Source: Gammaproteobacteria bacterium Ga0077536 (lineage in GTDB: Bacteria > Pseudomonadota > Gammaproteobacteria > Ga0077536). From it: 64,000 nucleotides of DNA. How positions within the stretch are numbered: position 1 is the stretch's first letter; each line of letters starts with the position of its first letter. A program made the position numbers and the translations under genes. Location: the NCBI GenBank assembly GCA_001464935.1, contig LNEL01000056.1:62001-126000 (forward strand), in the 5' to 3' direction. Under the pieces are notes generated by a model. That model was not told the DNA's origin. It saw only the letters and a program-made list of their open reading frames with translations, and searched no databases. This document shows, one piece after another, positions 40,501 to 49,622 of this stretch.

Positions 40501-41549
40501 CTGAGATCCACGCGGACGTCGGCGCCGGCGGCCGGCAGTTCGAGGACGCCCTGCAGATCGAGCTGTGCCGCGTCGGCGTCGCGCAGCGCGAAGCGTTCGA
40601 TGGCGATGACGCCCTGGGCGTCACCGCTGCCGCGCGCCTCGAGGGTCCAGTGACCGAACTCGCGCGTGTGCAGGGCGAGCGCGGTCTCGAGCGTGAACGC
40701 AGCGCCGACACCGCTGGCACTCGCTTCGCCGCCGAGCGTCGCGTCGATCGCCGCCACCGGCGGCAGCGGCTGCCCGGGCGGCAAAGCGAGCGCGACCTGC
40801 CAGCGGGGGCTGCCGTCGGCGATGTCGAGCGTGCCCTGCGCCTGCGCGACGAGCGGCGCGGTCAGCCGATGCGTGAACGCGAGCCTGCTGCCAGCGCCGT
40901 CGACCTCGCCCGCCCCGGCAACGCGCGCGGCGTCGGCGCCGTGTTCCCAGCGCAGCGTCGCTGCCAGCGCGGACGGTGTCGTCCCGCCCCAGCGGCCCTC
41001 GAGGTGGACGCGCGTGTCGGCCAGTGCGACGTCGAGACCTTGCAGCGTCAACGGGCCGCCCGCCGGCCATTGCAGGCGCGCGGCGAGTCCGGTGGCGTCG
41101 AGCGGCGCCGCCGCGCCGCCGATCACGCGCAGGCGATCGATGCGCGCGTCATCGATCGTCACGTCGAACGGCATCGCCGGCAGGGAGGGCAGCTGCGTCG
41201 GGGGCGGGCCTGCCGTCGGCGCCAGGGTGAGCTCCAGCCCCGACACTTCGAGGCGAGTCAGCCGCAGGTGGCCTGCGAACAGGGTCGACGGCCGAAGGCT
41301 GAAGCTGACACGGTCGGCGGTCACGCGCAGGCCGTCGGTCACGTAGCGCAGATCGCTCAGCGTCGCGCCGTCGCGCAGGCTGCCCGCGACCGCGCCGGCC
41401 CGCAGACCGTCGGGGGGCAGCGCGCGCTCGGCCGCCGCCAGCAGCAGCCGCAGCCCGGTCTGCGTCATCAGAAGCAGCGGCGGCAGGGCCAGCAGGCCGG
41501 CCATCAGCAGGCTGGCGACGACGAGCACCGTGGTGCGCTGCCGGCTCAC
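37530..41549 (-). CDS. tamB: Translocation and assembly module subunit TamB
   Basis: 1339 aa from GTG at 41549 (VSRQRTTVLVVASLLMAGLLALPPLLLMTQTGLRLLL); C-terminal DUF490 YGQALTIRDSRVFYSGQALDDPAVDARAERKVDDITAGMRVSGRLRDPRTTLYSTPALPDGDILSYLLIGRPL. Confidence 0.93.
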   Translation of the reverse strand: MSRQRTTVLVVASLLMAGLLALPPLLLMTQTGLRLLLAAAERALPPDGLRAGAVAGSLRDGATLSDLRYVTDGLRVTADRVSFSLRPSTLFAGHLRLTRLEVSGLELTLAPTAGPPPTQLPSLPAMPFDVTIDDARIDRLRVIGGAAAPLDATGLAARLQWPAGGPLTLQGLDVALADTRVHLEGRWGGTTPSALAATLRWEHGADAARVAGAGEVDGAGSRLAFTHRLTAPLVAQAQGTLDIADGSPRWQVALALPPGQPLPPVAAIDATLGGEASASGVGAAFTLETALALHTREFGHWTLEARGSGDAQGVIAIERFALRDADAAQLDLQGVLELPAAGADVRVDLSGHWSALRWPLLAEPRLHSPHGRFTLRGRQSDYALTLRAATRAGTWPDTDWTLEAHGTPGELRIAALDATFATGGDAHASGHVGWVPGLRWDLEGQWRELRHTLDDGRQVRSVHGRADAAGSLESHTGSSEFALQIDDLPAGTVRGSFSGTLDSLVVRPFVADTGAGRLSGDARLDWSGPALAWDARLHGSEVDPAWFAADFPGSLAFDLQSTGTAAAFSLRLSKLGGRLRGRPLGGEADIERAGSTLTVHALALRSGAATLEATGTIGDSGSLRWRVAAPALADLWPAAQGHLHGHGTLTGTLPLPATTGELVAGDVRLGELAVAALNARWRVDPRATVAQQLHIDLQNARRETHTLESLTLDAHGVLADHHLDLDARAGTSRLTLALDGDGSTPGRWQGRLLSGRLARAAHPDLALRAPAAFAIVGPVTDGTFELARQCWDGDGALCVAAAQDAQGRWQLAIDAEAFELASLPPAAAWQRGAVTGELALSGQALLLDSATGRLALAGGALPPLGEPWPPIVHRGLEWRVNTTNGELRLAANATIVEPSTVPLALELTLHDGPWPLERWRTLPVSGRLTASADALAPWVTQTDDIGELRGRAALDLALTGTVADPQTAGRATLTVERAELNRLGIAIEEAALAITASGTERFDVTGSLRSGAGRAALRGEAGQDTAGLFATLAVTSERLQVVDLPEASLLASVDLALDWRAALTRLRGTVEIPEGHFALRPGSPGTQRSDDVIVVGRAPPDTEGSMLDADIRVTLGDQVTLAAQGFTGRLYGTLRVSDRPRQATRASGELQIADGLYSAYGQALTIRDSRVFYSGQALDDPAVDARAERKVDDITAGMRVSGRLRDPRTTLYSTPALPDGDILSYLLIGRPLSGASSTDAGALIEAASALGLRRGNVLTERIARSFGLDELKLSGSPAASDLALNVGKFLSPKLYVGYGVGLIDRANTVRLRYLLGKHWSLEAETGTRTGADVLYSIER

Positions 41550-43351
41550 AGGTCGGGCCCGACGATCACGTGCAGCCGCCACGAGCGATCGTCTTCGGTC
41601 ACGCCGTTGGCGACATCCACGCGCACCAGGCCGACCGGCGACAGCCAGCGCACGCCGATGCCGACGCTGTACGCCATCGGATCCGACCACGAGTTCACCG
41701 CGTTGCCGAAGTCGCTGAACACCGCCGCGCGCCAGGGCCCGCGGATCTCCTGTTCGAGCTCGACACTGCCGAGCGCGAGATAGCGTCCACCAACGACCTT
41801 GCCAGCGCTGTTGCGCGGGCCGAGGGAGCGGAAGTCGAAACCGCGCAGACTGTTGTCGCCGCCGGCAAAGAAGCGCTGCGTGACGGGCAGCCGATCGAAA
41901 TCGGATATCGCGGTGGCGCCGAGCTCCGCGCGCGTGATGAGACGCGTGCGCCCGATCGCGTGGATGAATTTCCCGTCGACGCGCAGCTGCGCGAACGAAA
42001 TGCCGGACAGCAGCGCCGACTGCGCGCCGCGCAGGCTCATGCCGAGGCGCAGTCCGCGCCGCGTGTCGATGCGATTGTCCGCCCAGGTCCGCAGCCAGCG
42101 TCCGGACGGAATCAGCAGTCTGCTGGTTTCCGTCTCGTTGCCGACGTCGAAGCGCTCGACTTCGTAATCGAGCGCCAGCGTTTCCTGCCAGCCATGGCGC
42201 ACGGCGAGGTGCGCGGCGCCGAACTGCAACCTCGTGCTGTCGCTGACGTCGGTGTTTTCCTGCAGCAGGCTGGTGGTGATCGACAGCGCATTGGTATGCG
42301 CGGGCATCAATGGAATGGTGTATCCGCCTGACAGACTGCTCAGCACCGGCGACAGGCGCAGATCGGCATCGAGTCGATGGCCCCGCGCATTGATGTAGGG
42401 ACGCTGCCACGCGGCGCGGGCGCGCGGGCCGGTGTCGGTGCCGAAACCCAGACCGAACGAATAGCGCTGCGCTTTGCGCGGCGTCAGCGTGATGTCGATC
42501 GGCACGCGATCGCCGGCGGCCAGATCGCTGCGCGGCTCGACGGTCACGCTCGTGAAATAGTTGCTGTCGGTGAGGCGGCTCTGCAGGGTGAGCAGATCCT
42601 CCGCCACATACGGGGCGCCGGTCTGGAAATCGACGAAGCGGTTCAGGAAGTCTTCGGCGAGCACGGTGTCCGGCCAGCGGACGGGGCCGTAGCGATAGCG
42701 GTGGCCGCTGTCGACGACGAGTGCGATGTGCGCCGTGCCTGCCGCCGGATCGATCAGGACTTCGTGCCGGACGAACGCTGCGTCGAAATAACCGCGATCG
42801 GACAGGCGGCGTTCGAGTTGCCGCTTGCCGGCCTCGTAACGCTCGTGCCGGAAAACCTCGCCCGTGGCGAGCGGGAACTCGTCGATCTGCCCGGCCAACT
42901 CAGGGTCCTCGCCGGCGGCGCCGGTCAGTTCGACGCGCAGCGCCGCGACCCGTACCGGGTCGCCGAGTGTCACCCGGTAGCTGGCGCGCCAGGCGTCGGC
43001 GTCCTGTTCGATGCTCGGGGTTATCGTCGCCCGGTAGTAGCCCAGCGCCTCCAGGGCGGCGCCGAGGCTGGCCGGTGCGCGCCGGTGCAGGGCCTGGATG
43101 CGACCCGGTGAAATGTCTTCGAACGCCGGTCCCAGCGCGGCGTCCAGATGCTTCAGCAGTTGCCGGCGCAGGGCGGATTTCACGCCTGTCAGTTCGAATG
43201 ACAGGCTGTCGGCGCTGGCCGACGGGCCGGCGCACGCCGCGCCGAGCACCGCGACCAGCACGGCGAGTCGCGCGCGACCACGGGCCGGCGTCGCCACCGG
43301 GTGCAGGCAATGTTCAGGGCTTCGGCCGGAAAGCCGGTTGCGACGTATCAA
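41546..43351 (-). CDS. tamA: Autotransporter assembly complex protein TamA (Omp85 family)
   Basis: 601 aa; POTRA-like repeats, RFFAGGDNSLRGFDFRSLGPRN, WSDPMAYSVGIGVRWLSPVGLVRVDVANGV. Confidence 0.95.
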   Translation of the reverse strand: MIRRNRLSGRSPEHCLHPVATPARGRARLAVLVAVLGAACAGPSASADSLSFELTGVKSALRRQLLKHLDAALGPAFEDISPGRIQALHRRAPASLGAALEALGYYRATITPSIEQDADAWRASYRVTLGDPVRVAALRVELTGAAGEDPELAGQIDEFPLATGEVFRHERYEAGKRQLERRLSDRGYFDAAFVRHEVLIDPAAGTAHIALVVDSGHRYRYGPVRWPDTVLAEDFLNRFVDFQTGAPYVAEDLLTLQSRLTDSNYFTSVTVEPRSDLAAGDRVPIDITLTPRKAQRYSFGLGFGTDTGPRARAAWQRPYINARGHRLDADLRLSPVLSSLSGGYTIPLMPAHTNALSITTSLLQENTDVSDSTRLQFGAAHLAVRHGWQETLALDYEVERFDVGNETETSRLLIPSGRWLRTWADNRIDTRRGLRLGMSLRGAQSALLSGISFAQLRVDGKFIHAIGRTRLITRAELGATAISDFDRLPVTQRFFAGGDNSLRGFDFRSLGPRNSAGKVVGGRYLALGSVELEQEIRGPWRAAVFSDFGNAVNSWSDPMAYSVGIGVRWLSPVGLVRVDVANGVTEDDRSWRLHVIVGPDL

Positions 43352-43614
43352 TCAACGAATCCGGGTTCTCTCAGGGGGCGGGCGGCACGACGGGCCGGTT
43401 GGCGGGTCGCGCCCGCCCTGTGTCCGACGCTGGTGCCGGGCAGGGGTTCCCCTCGGCGCCATGCAGGGAAGCTTAGCGCGCGCAAGCGGGCCCGGCTGTC
43501 AGCAGCACTCACCTCTGCGCTCGATGCGGCGGGCGATGATGCGACGGACGGGTACACTGGATGACAGGCCGGGAACGGCGCGTCGAATGTGATGAACGAC
43601 CCTGTGGAGGGCAC

Positions 43615-43833
43615 ATGAAAGTCGAGATCGAATACTGCGTGATGTGAAGCTACAAGCCGCATGCCCTCCGTGCGAGGGACCGCTTGCAGCAGAGAGGCGC
43701 CACCGAGGTCCGCCTGGTCGAAGGTGGCCGGGGGGTGTTCGACATTCGCATCGATGGGGAAGTCGCCTACACGAAGCACGCCACCGGCCGCTTTCCGACC
43801 GATGCCGAACTCGACGCACTGCTGGGCAGCTGA
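43615..43833 (+). CDS. SelW/Rdx (SelT/SelW/SelH) family selenoprotein, UGA-encoded Sec at codon 11 (43645-43647)
   Basis: Reading through TGA: MKVEIEYCVMUSYKPHALRARDRLQQRGATEVRLVEGGRGVFDIRIDGEVAYTKHATGRFPTDAELDALLGS*; CxxU motif, conserved GGRGVFDIRIDGE and TGRFPT tail, GGAGG-like RBS just upstream. Confidence 0.88.
43653..43686 (+). promoter_or_regulatory. Putative bacterial SECIS element
   Basis: Apical stem CCCUC(43664-43668)/GAGGG(43674-43678) with loop CGUGC, lower stem CAAGC(43653-43657)/GCUUG(43682-43686); loop begins 21 nt after the UGA. Confidence 0.75.
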
Positions 43834-43948
43834 CGCTGACGGCCGACGAATAGTCGGTCAGATCAATTACTTCATCTGTGGGCGGCGACGGCTGGTGCAC
43901 GCAACCGCTAGAATGGCTGCACGCATGCACCAAGGAGGAGCGCGCTTG

Positions 43949-44440
43949 ATGAAGGTGGTACTCGTCCTCGTCAGTCTGATCTTCGTGGCCTCAGTGGGCC
44001 TGCTCGTCGCGGGACGCATGGGCCTGCTCGCTGGCAGCATGCCGTCCGATCTCGGCGTGCGTGAGGGCAAGCTGAAGCCGCCATCACCGACCCGCAACAG
44101 TGTCAGCAGCCAGGCCGACCGTCATCGCGATGCGCCCCAGCGCGCGTACGCGCTGATCGACCCGCTGCGCTACGACGGCGACGCCGCCGCGGCGATGCCG
44201 CGTCTCATCGGCGTGCTGAAGCGCATGCACGGCGCGACCGTGATCGAAGCCCGTCCCGATTACGTCTACGCGCAGTTCACGACCCGCTGGCTCCGTTTCG
44301 TCGACGACGTCGAGTTCCTGCTCGCGCCGGGTGAAGGCGTGATCCACGTCCGTTCGGCGTCCCGGCTGGGCCAGGAAGACCTCGGCGCAAACCGTCGCCG
44401 CATCGAGGCCATTCGCGCCGAATTCGCCGACGCGCGCTGA
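43949..44440 (+). CDS. DUF1499 domain-containing protein
   Basis: ATG at 43949; SMPSDLGVREGKLKPPSPTRNSVSSQA...LKRMHGATVIEARPDYVYAQFTTRWLRFVDDVEFLLAPGEGVIHVRSASRLGQEDLGANRRRIEAIRA. Confidence 0.9.
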   Translation: MKVVLVLVSLIFVASVGLLVAGRMGLLAGSMPSDLGVREGKLKPPSPTRNSVSSQADRHRDAPQRAYALIDPLRYDGDAAAAMPRLIGVLKRMHGATVIEARPDYVYAQFTTRWLRFVDDVEFLLAPGEGVIHVRSASRLGQEDLGANRRRIEAIRAEFADAR

Positions 44441-44723
44441 GACCCCGCAAAGGGACCGTGCGGTGCCAGCAGATTCCTGCGCGGCCTGTTGAGGGCCTGA
44501 TCCTGCACCGCGTGGCAAACCCATGCTCGGCGCGCAGCAGCCTGCGCCCGCGACTCCTGCACGTCCCTGCCTGGCGCCCTGTCCGACTTACCGCGTATGA
44601 GGGACAAGCGCGCGAGGCCCGCCGCGCTGCCACATCCTTCCGTTCGGCTATGATCCGGGCGCCCGGCGGCCTCTCCGGCCGGCGCAGTCAACTCTCTTTC
44701 CCATCCTGACCCAGGAGTGCTCC

Positions 44724-45488
44724 ATGTCCGGCATGCTCGAAGGCAAAGTCATTCTCGTCACCGGTGGCAGCACCGGGATCGGCCGCGCAACGTCCACCAT
44801 CCTCGCGCGCGAAGGCGCCAAGGTAGTGATCGCCGACATCCAGGATGCGGAAGGCGCGAACACCGTCGAGATGGCGCGCGCGGCGGGTGGCCACGCCGAG
44901 TATCACCACGTGGACGTCAGCGACTACGCCGCGGTCAGCGCCCTAGTCAGCGGCATCGCCGCGCGTCACGGGCGGCTCGATGGCGCTTTCAACAACGCCG
45001 GTATCGAAGGTCCCACCGCGAAAATCTTCGATTACTCGGTCGAGGAGTGGAACCGCGTCGTGCGCATCAACCTGACCGGTGTGTTCATCTGCATCAAGTG
45101 CGAGATCGAGCAGATGAAAAAGCAGGACGGCGGCGGCTCCATCGTCAGCACCGCATCGGCCGCGGGCCTCATCGGCATTCCGGGCGCGAGCGCCTACAAC
45201 GCCGCGAAGCACGGTGTGATCGGGCTGACCAAGACGGCCGCGCTCGAATACGCGAACCGCAACATCCGCTTCAATGCGGTCTGTCCCGGCTTCATCGAAA
45301 CCCCGATGCTGAACCGCGTCACCGACCAGAGCGTGAAGATTCGCGACACCCTGATCGCAGGTGTGCCGATGAAGCGCGTCGCGCAGGCCTCGGAGATCGG
45401 CGACGCGGTCGCGTGGCTGTTGTCGGAACGCTCGAGCTATGTCACCGGCGTCGCGCTGCCGGTCGACGGCGGCTGGGTCGCGCAGTAG
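44724..45488 (+). CDS. SDR family oxidoreductase
   Basis: 254 aa; VTGGSTGIGRATS, NNAGIEG, SAAGLIGIPGASAYNAAKHGVIGLTK, YVTGVALPVDGGW. Confidence 0.95.
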   Translation: MSGMLEGKVILVTGGSTGIGRATSTILAREGAKVVIADIQDAEGANTVEMARAAGGHAEYHHVDVSDYAAVSALVSGIAARHGRLDGAFNNAGIEGPTAKIFDYSVEEWNRVVRINLTGVFICIKCEIEQMKKQDGGGSIVSTASAAGLIGIPGASAYNAAKHGVIGLTKTAALEYANRNIRFNAVCPGFIETPMLNRVTDQSVKIRDTLIAGVPMKRVAQASEIGDAVAWLLSERSSYVTGVALPVDGGWVAQ

Positions 45489-45495
45489 GCCTCGC

Positions 45496-45533
45496 GCCGG
45501 CGCGGCGTCTCCGTCCGCGTCGGCCCTTTTTTT
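45496..45533 (+). terminator. Rho-independent terminator downstream of the SDR gene
   Basis: GCCGGCGCGG-CGTCTCCGT-CCGCGTCGGC (9/10 pairs) followed by CCTTTTTTT. Confidence 0.8.
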
Positions 45534-45644
45534 CACCCGATCCGCCGAAAGCGCTTCACGCACAAACACTTGGCGCGACGCACCGCTTAAGTGCGCCCGC
45601 CCCGCGGACGCTAAGGTCCCATCGCACTGGTCGGTGGGGGACAC

Positions 45645-47288
45645 ATGTTCGGCTTTTTGCAGGGCTTTCGCCTGCGCACCAGCGTGCTGCTGGTGGTGAT
45701 TGCGGTGAATCTGTTGAGCAGCGGCATTTTTGCCGCCTACGTTTATCGCGTGCATCGCGCAGACCTGCGTAGCGCGCTCGACCAGAAGCTGATGACGACG
45801 GCGGCGGCGCTGAAGCTCGCGGCCGACGCGCATCATGATCGGCTCGCCCGTGACGGCACGCTGTCGACTGCCGACTACGTCGCGCTGCTCCACCGCCAGG
45901 CCGCCTTCGCGCGCGCTGCCGGCGTCGACTACGCGTACACGATGATCGAGCGCGACGGCCAACTGCTGTTCACCTCCGACAGCCCGACCGCGGAGGACTT
46001 CGCCGACCAGAGTTATGCGGGACTCTTCGAACCCTACAGCGACGCGTCGAGCGGCCTGCGCGAGGCGGCGGCCACCGGCGAACAGCGCTACGACGAATAC
46101 ACCGACAAGTGGGGCTCGTTCCGCTCCGTGTTCGTTCCCGCGCGCACCGACGCCGGCAACGAGTACGTGCTCGGCGTCGACATCAGCATTGCCTATATCA
46201 ACGGCGAGTTGCGCCGGACGCTGCTGCAGGCCCTGCTGATCGCGTTGGTGCTGTTGCTGACCAGTTGTGCGCTGACGTATGCGCTGTGCGGTCTGGTGTT
46301 CCGCCCGTTGAAAGCACTGGTCGAACAGGTCGATGCGATCGCGGCCGGCGACCTCGGGCGCGAGGCGCCGATCGAGGGCAAGAATGAAATCACCCAGCTC
46401 GGCACGCAGATCAACACGATGAGCGCCGCGCTGCGGCAGATGATCGGCCAGCTGCAGGCCTCGTCCGCGAGCCTGCGACAGACCGCCTACGCGCTGTCGC
46501 AGCAGACGGCCGAATCCGGGCGCCGCACGGACTCGCAGCTGAGCCATGTCGAAGCCGCGTCGCGCGCGGCGCTGGCCATCCATCGCGGCATGGACGCGGT
46601 GCTGCGTGAAATCGACCACACGCGCGCGGCGACGGCCGAGGCGGTGAACACGGCCGGCAGCGGGCGTGACGTCGTCGCGAAGGCCACCGCGAACGTCGAG
46701 CGGGCGCAGGCCCAGAGCGAAGCCGTGGCGCGCTCGATCGAACGCCTCAACGGTCGCGTCGCCGATATCGGCGCCATCATCAACGCCATTCGGGAAATCG
46801 CCGATCAGACCAACCTGCTCGCGCTGAACGCCGCGATCGAGGCTGCGCGCGCCGGCGAGCAGGGCCGCGGGTTCGCCGTCGTCGCCGACGAGGTGCGTTC
46901 GCTGGCCGCCAAGACGCTCGGCGCGACCCGGCAGATCGAACAGACCATCGGCGCCGTGCTGAGCGAGTCGGCAGCGACCACGCAAACCGTGATGGCCGGC
47001 ACCGACGATGCGCGCGCCGCCAGCCTGTGCATGACCGAGGTCGATCGGGCGCTGGCAGCGATCACCACCTCGTCGACGCATGCGCACGGCGAGTTCGAGA
47101 AGATAGTCGCGCTGTCGTCGCGCCAGGCCGAGACCACGCTCGAGATCGCCGACACCCTCGACAAGTCGAAGGACATTTCGGCTGAAACGGCCAGCGCGGT
47201 GCGCGCCCTCGCGATCGAAGCAGAGAACCTCGTGCAGCTCGCCGATGCGCTCGCCGCGAGCACCGGCCGCTTCAGCCTCGGCGGCTGA
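45645..47288 (+). CDS. Methyl-accepting chemotaxis protein
   Basis: 547 aa; two TMs, HAMP, signalling tip [43 protein letters not shown]. Confidence 0.95.
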   Translation: MFGFLQGFRLRTSVLLVVIAVNLLSSGIFAAYVYRVHRADLRSALDQKLMTTAAALKLAADAHHDRLARDGTLSTADYVALLHRQAAFARAAGVDYAYTMIERDGQLLFTSDSPTAEDFADQSYAGLFEPYSDASSGLREAAATGEQRYDEYTDKWGSFRSVFVPARTDAGNEYVLGVDISIAYINGELRRTLLQALLIALVLLLTSCALTYALCGLVFRPLKALVEQVDAIAAGDLGREAPIEGKNEITQLGTQINTMSAALRQMIGQLQASSASLRQTAYALSQQTAESGRRTDSQLSHVEAASRAALAIHRGMDAVLREIDHTRAATAEAVNTAGSGRDVVAKATANVERAQAQSEAVARSIERLNGRVADIGAIINAIREIADQTNLLALNAAIEAARAGEQGRGFAVVADEVRSLAAKTLGATRQIEQTIGAVLSESAATTQTVMAGTDDARAASLCMTEVDRALAAITTSSTHAHGEFEKIVALSSRQAETTLEIADTLDKSKDISAETASAVRALAIEAENLVQLADALAASTGRFSLGG

Positions 47289-47341
47289 GGCCGCAGGGCA
47301 TCAACGGTCGCCTGTCGCCGGAGGCCGGGCCGGCGGCGCGA

Positions 47342-47530
47342 TCAGAACAGGTCTTCGCCCAGTTCGTTCAGTTCGTCGCGCAGGTCACGCGCGACATTGC
47401 CGCTCAGGCGCAGCGCCGTGCGACGCCCGGCGCTGTCGATGAAACTCAGCAGGATGCCGTGACGGGGGTCGTGCCGGACCTCCGTCAGCACGTCCATGAT
47501 CTCGGTGTCAGGGTGAATGGCCTGGGCCAT
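47342..47530 (-). CDS. Small hypothetical protein (62 aa)
   Basis: MAQAIHPDTEIMDVLTEVRHDPRHGILLSFIDSAGRRTALRLSGNVARDLRDELNELGEDLF; compact, RBS-like GGAG upstream. Confidence 0.55.
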   Translation of the reverse strand: MAQAIHPDTEIMDVLTEVRHDPRHGILLSFIDSAGRRTALRLSGNVARDLRDELNELGEDLF

Positions 47531-47629
47531 GGCTCAACTCCGCGAGGGTGACGGCGGAGCAGCCTGCGCCGGCAATTTTGCCGGTCGATGACAACCGGGG
47601 CCTGGCGGCCCCGGTTCGAGACCCCCGTG

Positions 47630-49612
47630 TCAGCCGGCCGCCGGCCGCGTCATTGAGTTCCGCAGCTGCTGTGTCGCCGCTTCATCGAGCCGCAGGCCTT
47701 CCGGATCGCGCGCCGGATCGCCGGTGATCGCGACGCCATAGGCCGTGCGCGCATGCTCGAGGCTGATGTAGCCGTTGCGCACGTCCGCGAGCACCCTTGC
47801 CGGTTCGCGCGCGGTGGCCTCCCCCCAGCCGCCGCCGCCGCTCGTCAGGTAGCGTGACATCGCCCCCGGCGCCGTGCGCCAGATCGGCACCCGCGCGAAG
47901 TAGAAGTACTCGCCATCCGCCTTCGGCGCGAGCGTCTGCGGATCGAGCATGCCCGCGATCGGCGTCGACTCGGCGTACGCACTCGCGTCGAAAGGCACGA
48001 GATGACCCGGTGACTGCAGCACGCGGGCCGCGGGTTCGAAGAACCACGCCGCGCCGAGACTGCCGTCGCCGCCGCCATAGGCGCCAGTGCCGCTCGGCCG
48101 CTTCAGCTTCAGCGGCATCGAGTAGTGCTCGGCCGCTGCCAGCCACATCGTGTCCTTGACGACACTCGCGCCGCCGCGGTTGTAGCCGATGCCCGCGCTG
48201 TCCGGCACATATTCCTTGCGCAGCACGACAACCGGCGAATCCTGCTCGATGGCTTCGGTCGGCGGATCCATGTTGTTGATCATGTAGGCGACGTTGTAGC
48301 TGTCGCCGTCCGCCTCGCGGCTCGCGCCCCATGGCCCGTGTTCGCCGCCGCAGACCGCGATATTGGTCCACGGCCGGCCGTCGGGCCACACGCCGTGCGC
48401 GTTGTGGCCGCTGATCGAGCCATAGTCGCCGCCGATCGCGTCCGGCCCGATCGCTTTGCCGATCGCGCGGAACAGCGCCATCATCAGCGGCATCGTCACT
48501 TCCCAGTACAGCATGATCGCGCCGTTCGGCGGCATCGCGCTGACGATCGTGCCCGGCGGCAGCACCATGTCGATGTCGCGGAACGCGCCCGAGGTGAACG
48601 GGCTCAGCGGATCGAGCGTCAGCTTGAAGGCGACGAGCACCGCAGTCTTCGCGTCGAGCGGGCCGGCGTTGATGCACGTGCGTGCCTGACGCGAGGTACC
48701 GCTGAGATCGACCTCGACATGCTCGCCACGCTTCGTCACTTTCGCGCGCACGACATACTGTTCGTCGTCGCCCGCGCCGTCGCAGTCGATGCCGTCTTCG
48801 GCTTCGTACACGCCATCCGGCAGCTTGTTCAGCGCATCGCGCATGGCTTCCGCGCCGGTGTCGACGCAGTAGCGTACCGTGCCGAGATAGGCGTCGATGC
48901 CATAGCGCGTGACGCTCTCCTGGATCAGCCGCTCGCCGAGCTGGAGCTGGCGGAAGATGGTCACGATGTCCGGATACAGCAGCGGCGCGAGGCGCGTGTT
49001 GTCGAACAGCAGGCTGAAGGTCTGCCGCACGGGCCTGTCGTTCGCGTACAGCAGCATCGGGCCGAGCACGAGGCCGTTCTCGTAGACATTCGTCTTCGTG
49101 CCGCTGAAGCCGCCCGGCACCACGCCGCCCATGTCGAGCTGGTGTGCGCGCACATTGAGGAAGGCGACCAGCCGATCACCGGCGAACACCGGCCGGATGA
49201 AGCACAGATCGTTGACGTGCGTGCCGACGCGGTAGGGATCGTTGCAGATCAGCACGTCACCGGGCTTCAGGTTCTCCGGCCCGTACTCTTCGACGGCGTT
49301 GCGTACGGCGTCGGCCATCGTGCCGATGAACACCACCAGGCTCGCGCTGACGGCCGGCATCGGGTAGTCGAGATCCGGCGGGCCGGACACGGTGATCGCG
49401 AAGTCGTACCAGTCGCGGATGATGGGCGAGAACGCGTTGAACATGAGCCCCGTGCTCATGTGCTGCACGGCATAGCGCAGACGGTTGCCGAGCACGGTGG
49501 CGGTGAAACGGTCGCAATGATAGGTGTCGCGGAACGCCTGTTCATCGAGATCGCGCAGGCGGTGGCCACTGCCGCCGCGGGGCGTCGGCGCTGATTTGAG
49601 TGGTTCGTTCAT
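47630..49612 (-). CDS. Hydantoinase B/oxoprolinase family protein
   Basis: 660 aa; GDVLICNDPYRVGTHVNDLCFIRPVF, FNNAMANAG-like region replaced by DYGSISGHNAHGVWPDGRPW, GGASREADGDSYN. Confidence 0.92.
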   Translation of the reverse strand: MNEPLKSAPTPRGGSGHRLRDLDEQAFRDTYHCDRFTATVLGNRLRYAVQHMSTGLMFNAFSPIIRDWYDFAITVSGPPDLDYPMPAVSASLVVFIGTMADAVRNAVEEYGPENLKPGDVLICNDPYRVGTHVNDLCFIRPVFAGDRLVAFLNVRAHQLDMGGVVPGGFSGTKTNVYENGLVLGPMLLYANDRPVRQTFSLLFDNTRLAPLLYPDIVTIFRQLQLGERLIQESVTRYGIDAYLGTVRYCVDTGAEAMRDALNKLPDGVYEAEDGIDCDGAGDDEQYVVRAKVTKRGEHVEVDLSGTSRQARTCINAGPLDAKTAVLVAFKLTLDPLSPFTSGAFRDIDMVLPPGTIVSAMPPNGAIMLYWEVTMPLMMALFRAIGKAIGPDAIGGDYGSISGHNAHGVWPDGRPWTNIAVCGGEHGPWGASREADGDSYNVAYMINNMDPPTEAIEQDSPVVVLRKEYVPDSAGIGYNRGGASVVKDTMWLAAAEHYSMPLKLKRPSGTGAYGGGDGSLGAAWFFEPAARVLQSPGHLVPFDASAYAESTPIAGMLDPQTLAPKADGEYFYFARVPIWRTAPGAMSRYLTSGGGGWGEATAREPARVLADVRNGYISLEHARTAYGVAITGDPARDPEGLRLDEAATQQLRNSMTRPAAG

Positions 49613-49622
49613 CGCAGTGTCC

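Noticed and set aside
38322-41783. 1153-aa plus-strand ORF
   Set aside because: Antisense shadow of tamB, with Arg/Gln/Ala-rich sequence and no recognisable motif.
41550-42410. N-terminal extension of the 1626-aa TamB ORF
   Set aside because: Overlaps tamA and is Arg/Ala-rich; TamB starts at GTG 41549 with a signal-anchor helix.
43661-44440. 259-aa ORF start used by the track upstream of the DUF1499 gene
   Set aside because: Its N-terminal part is a +frame shadow of the SelW-like gene; the DUF1499 start is ATG 43949.
44943-47087. 714-aa minus-strand ORF
   Set aside because: Antisense to the SDR and MCP genes; biased composition, no family motif.
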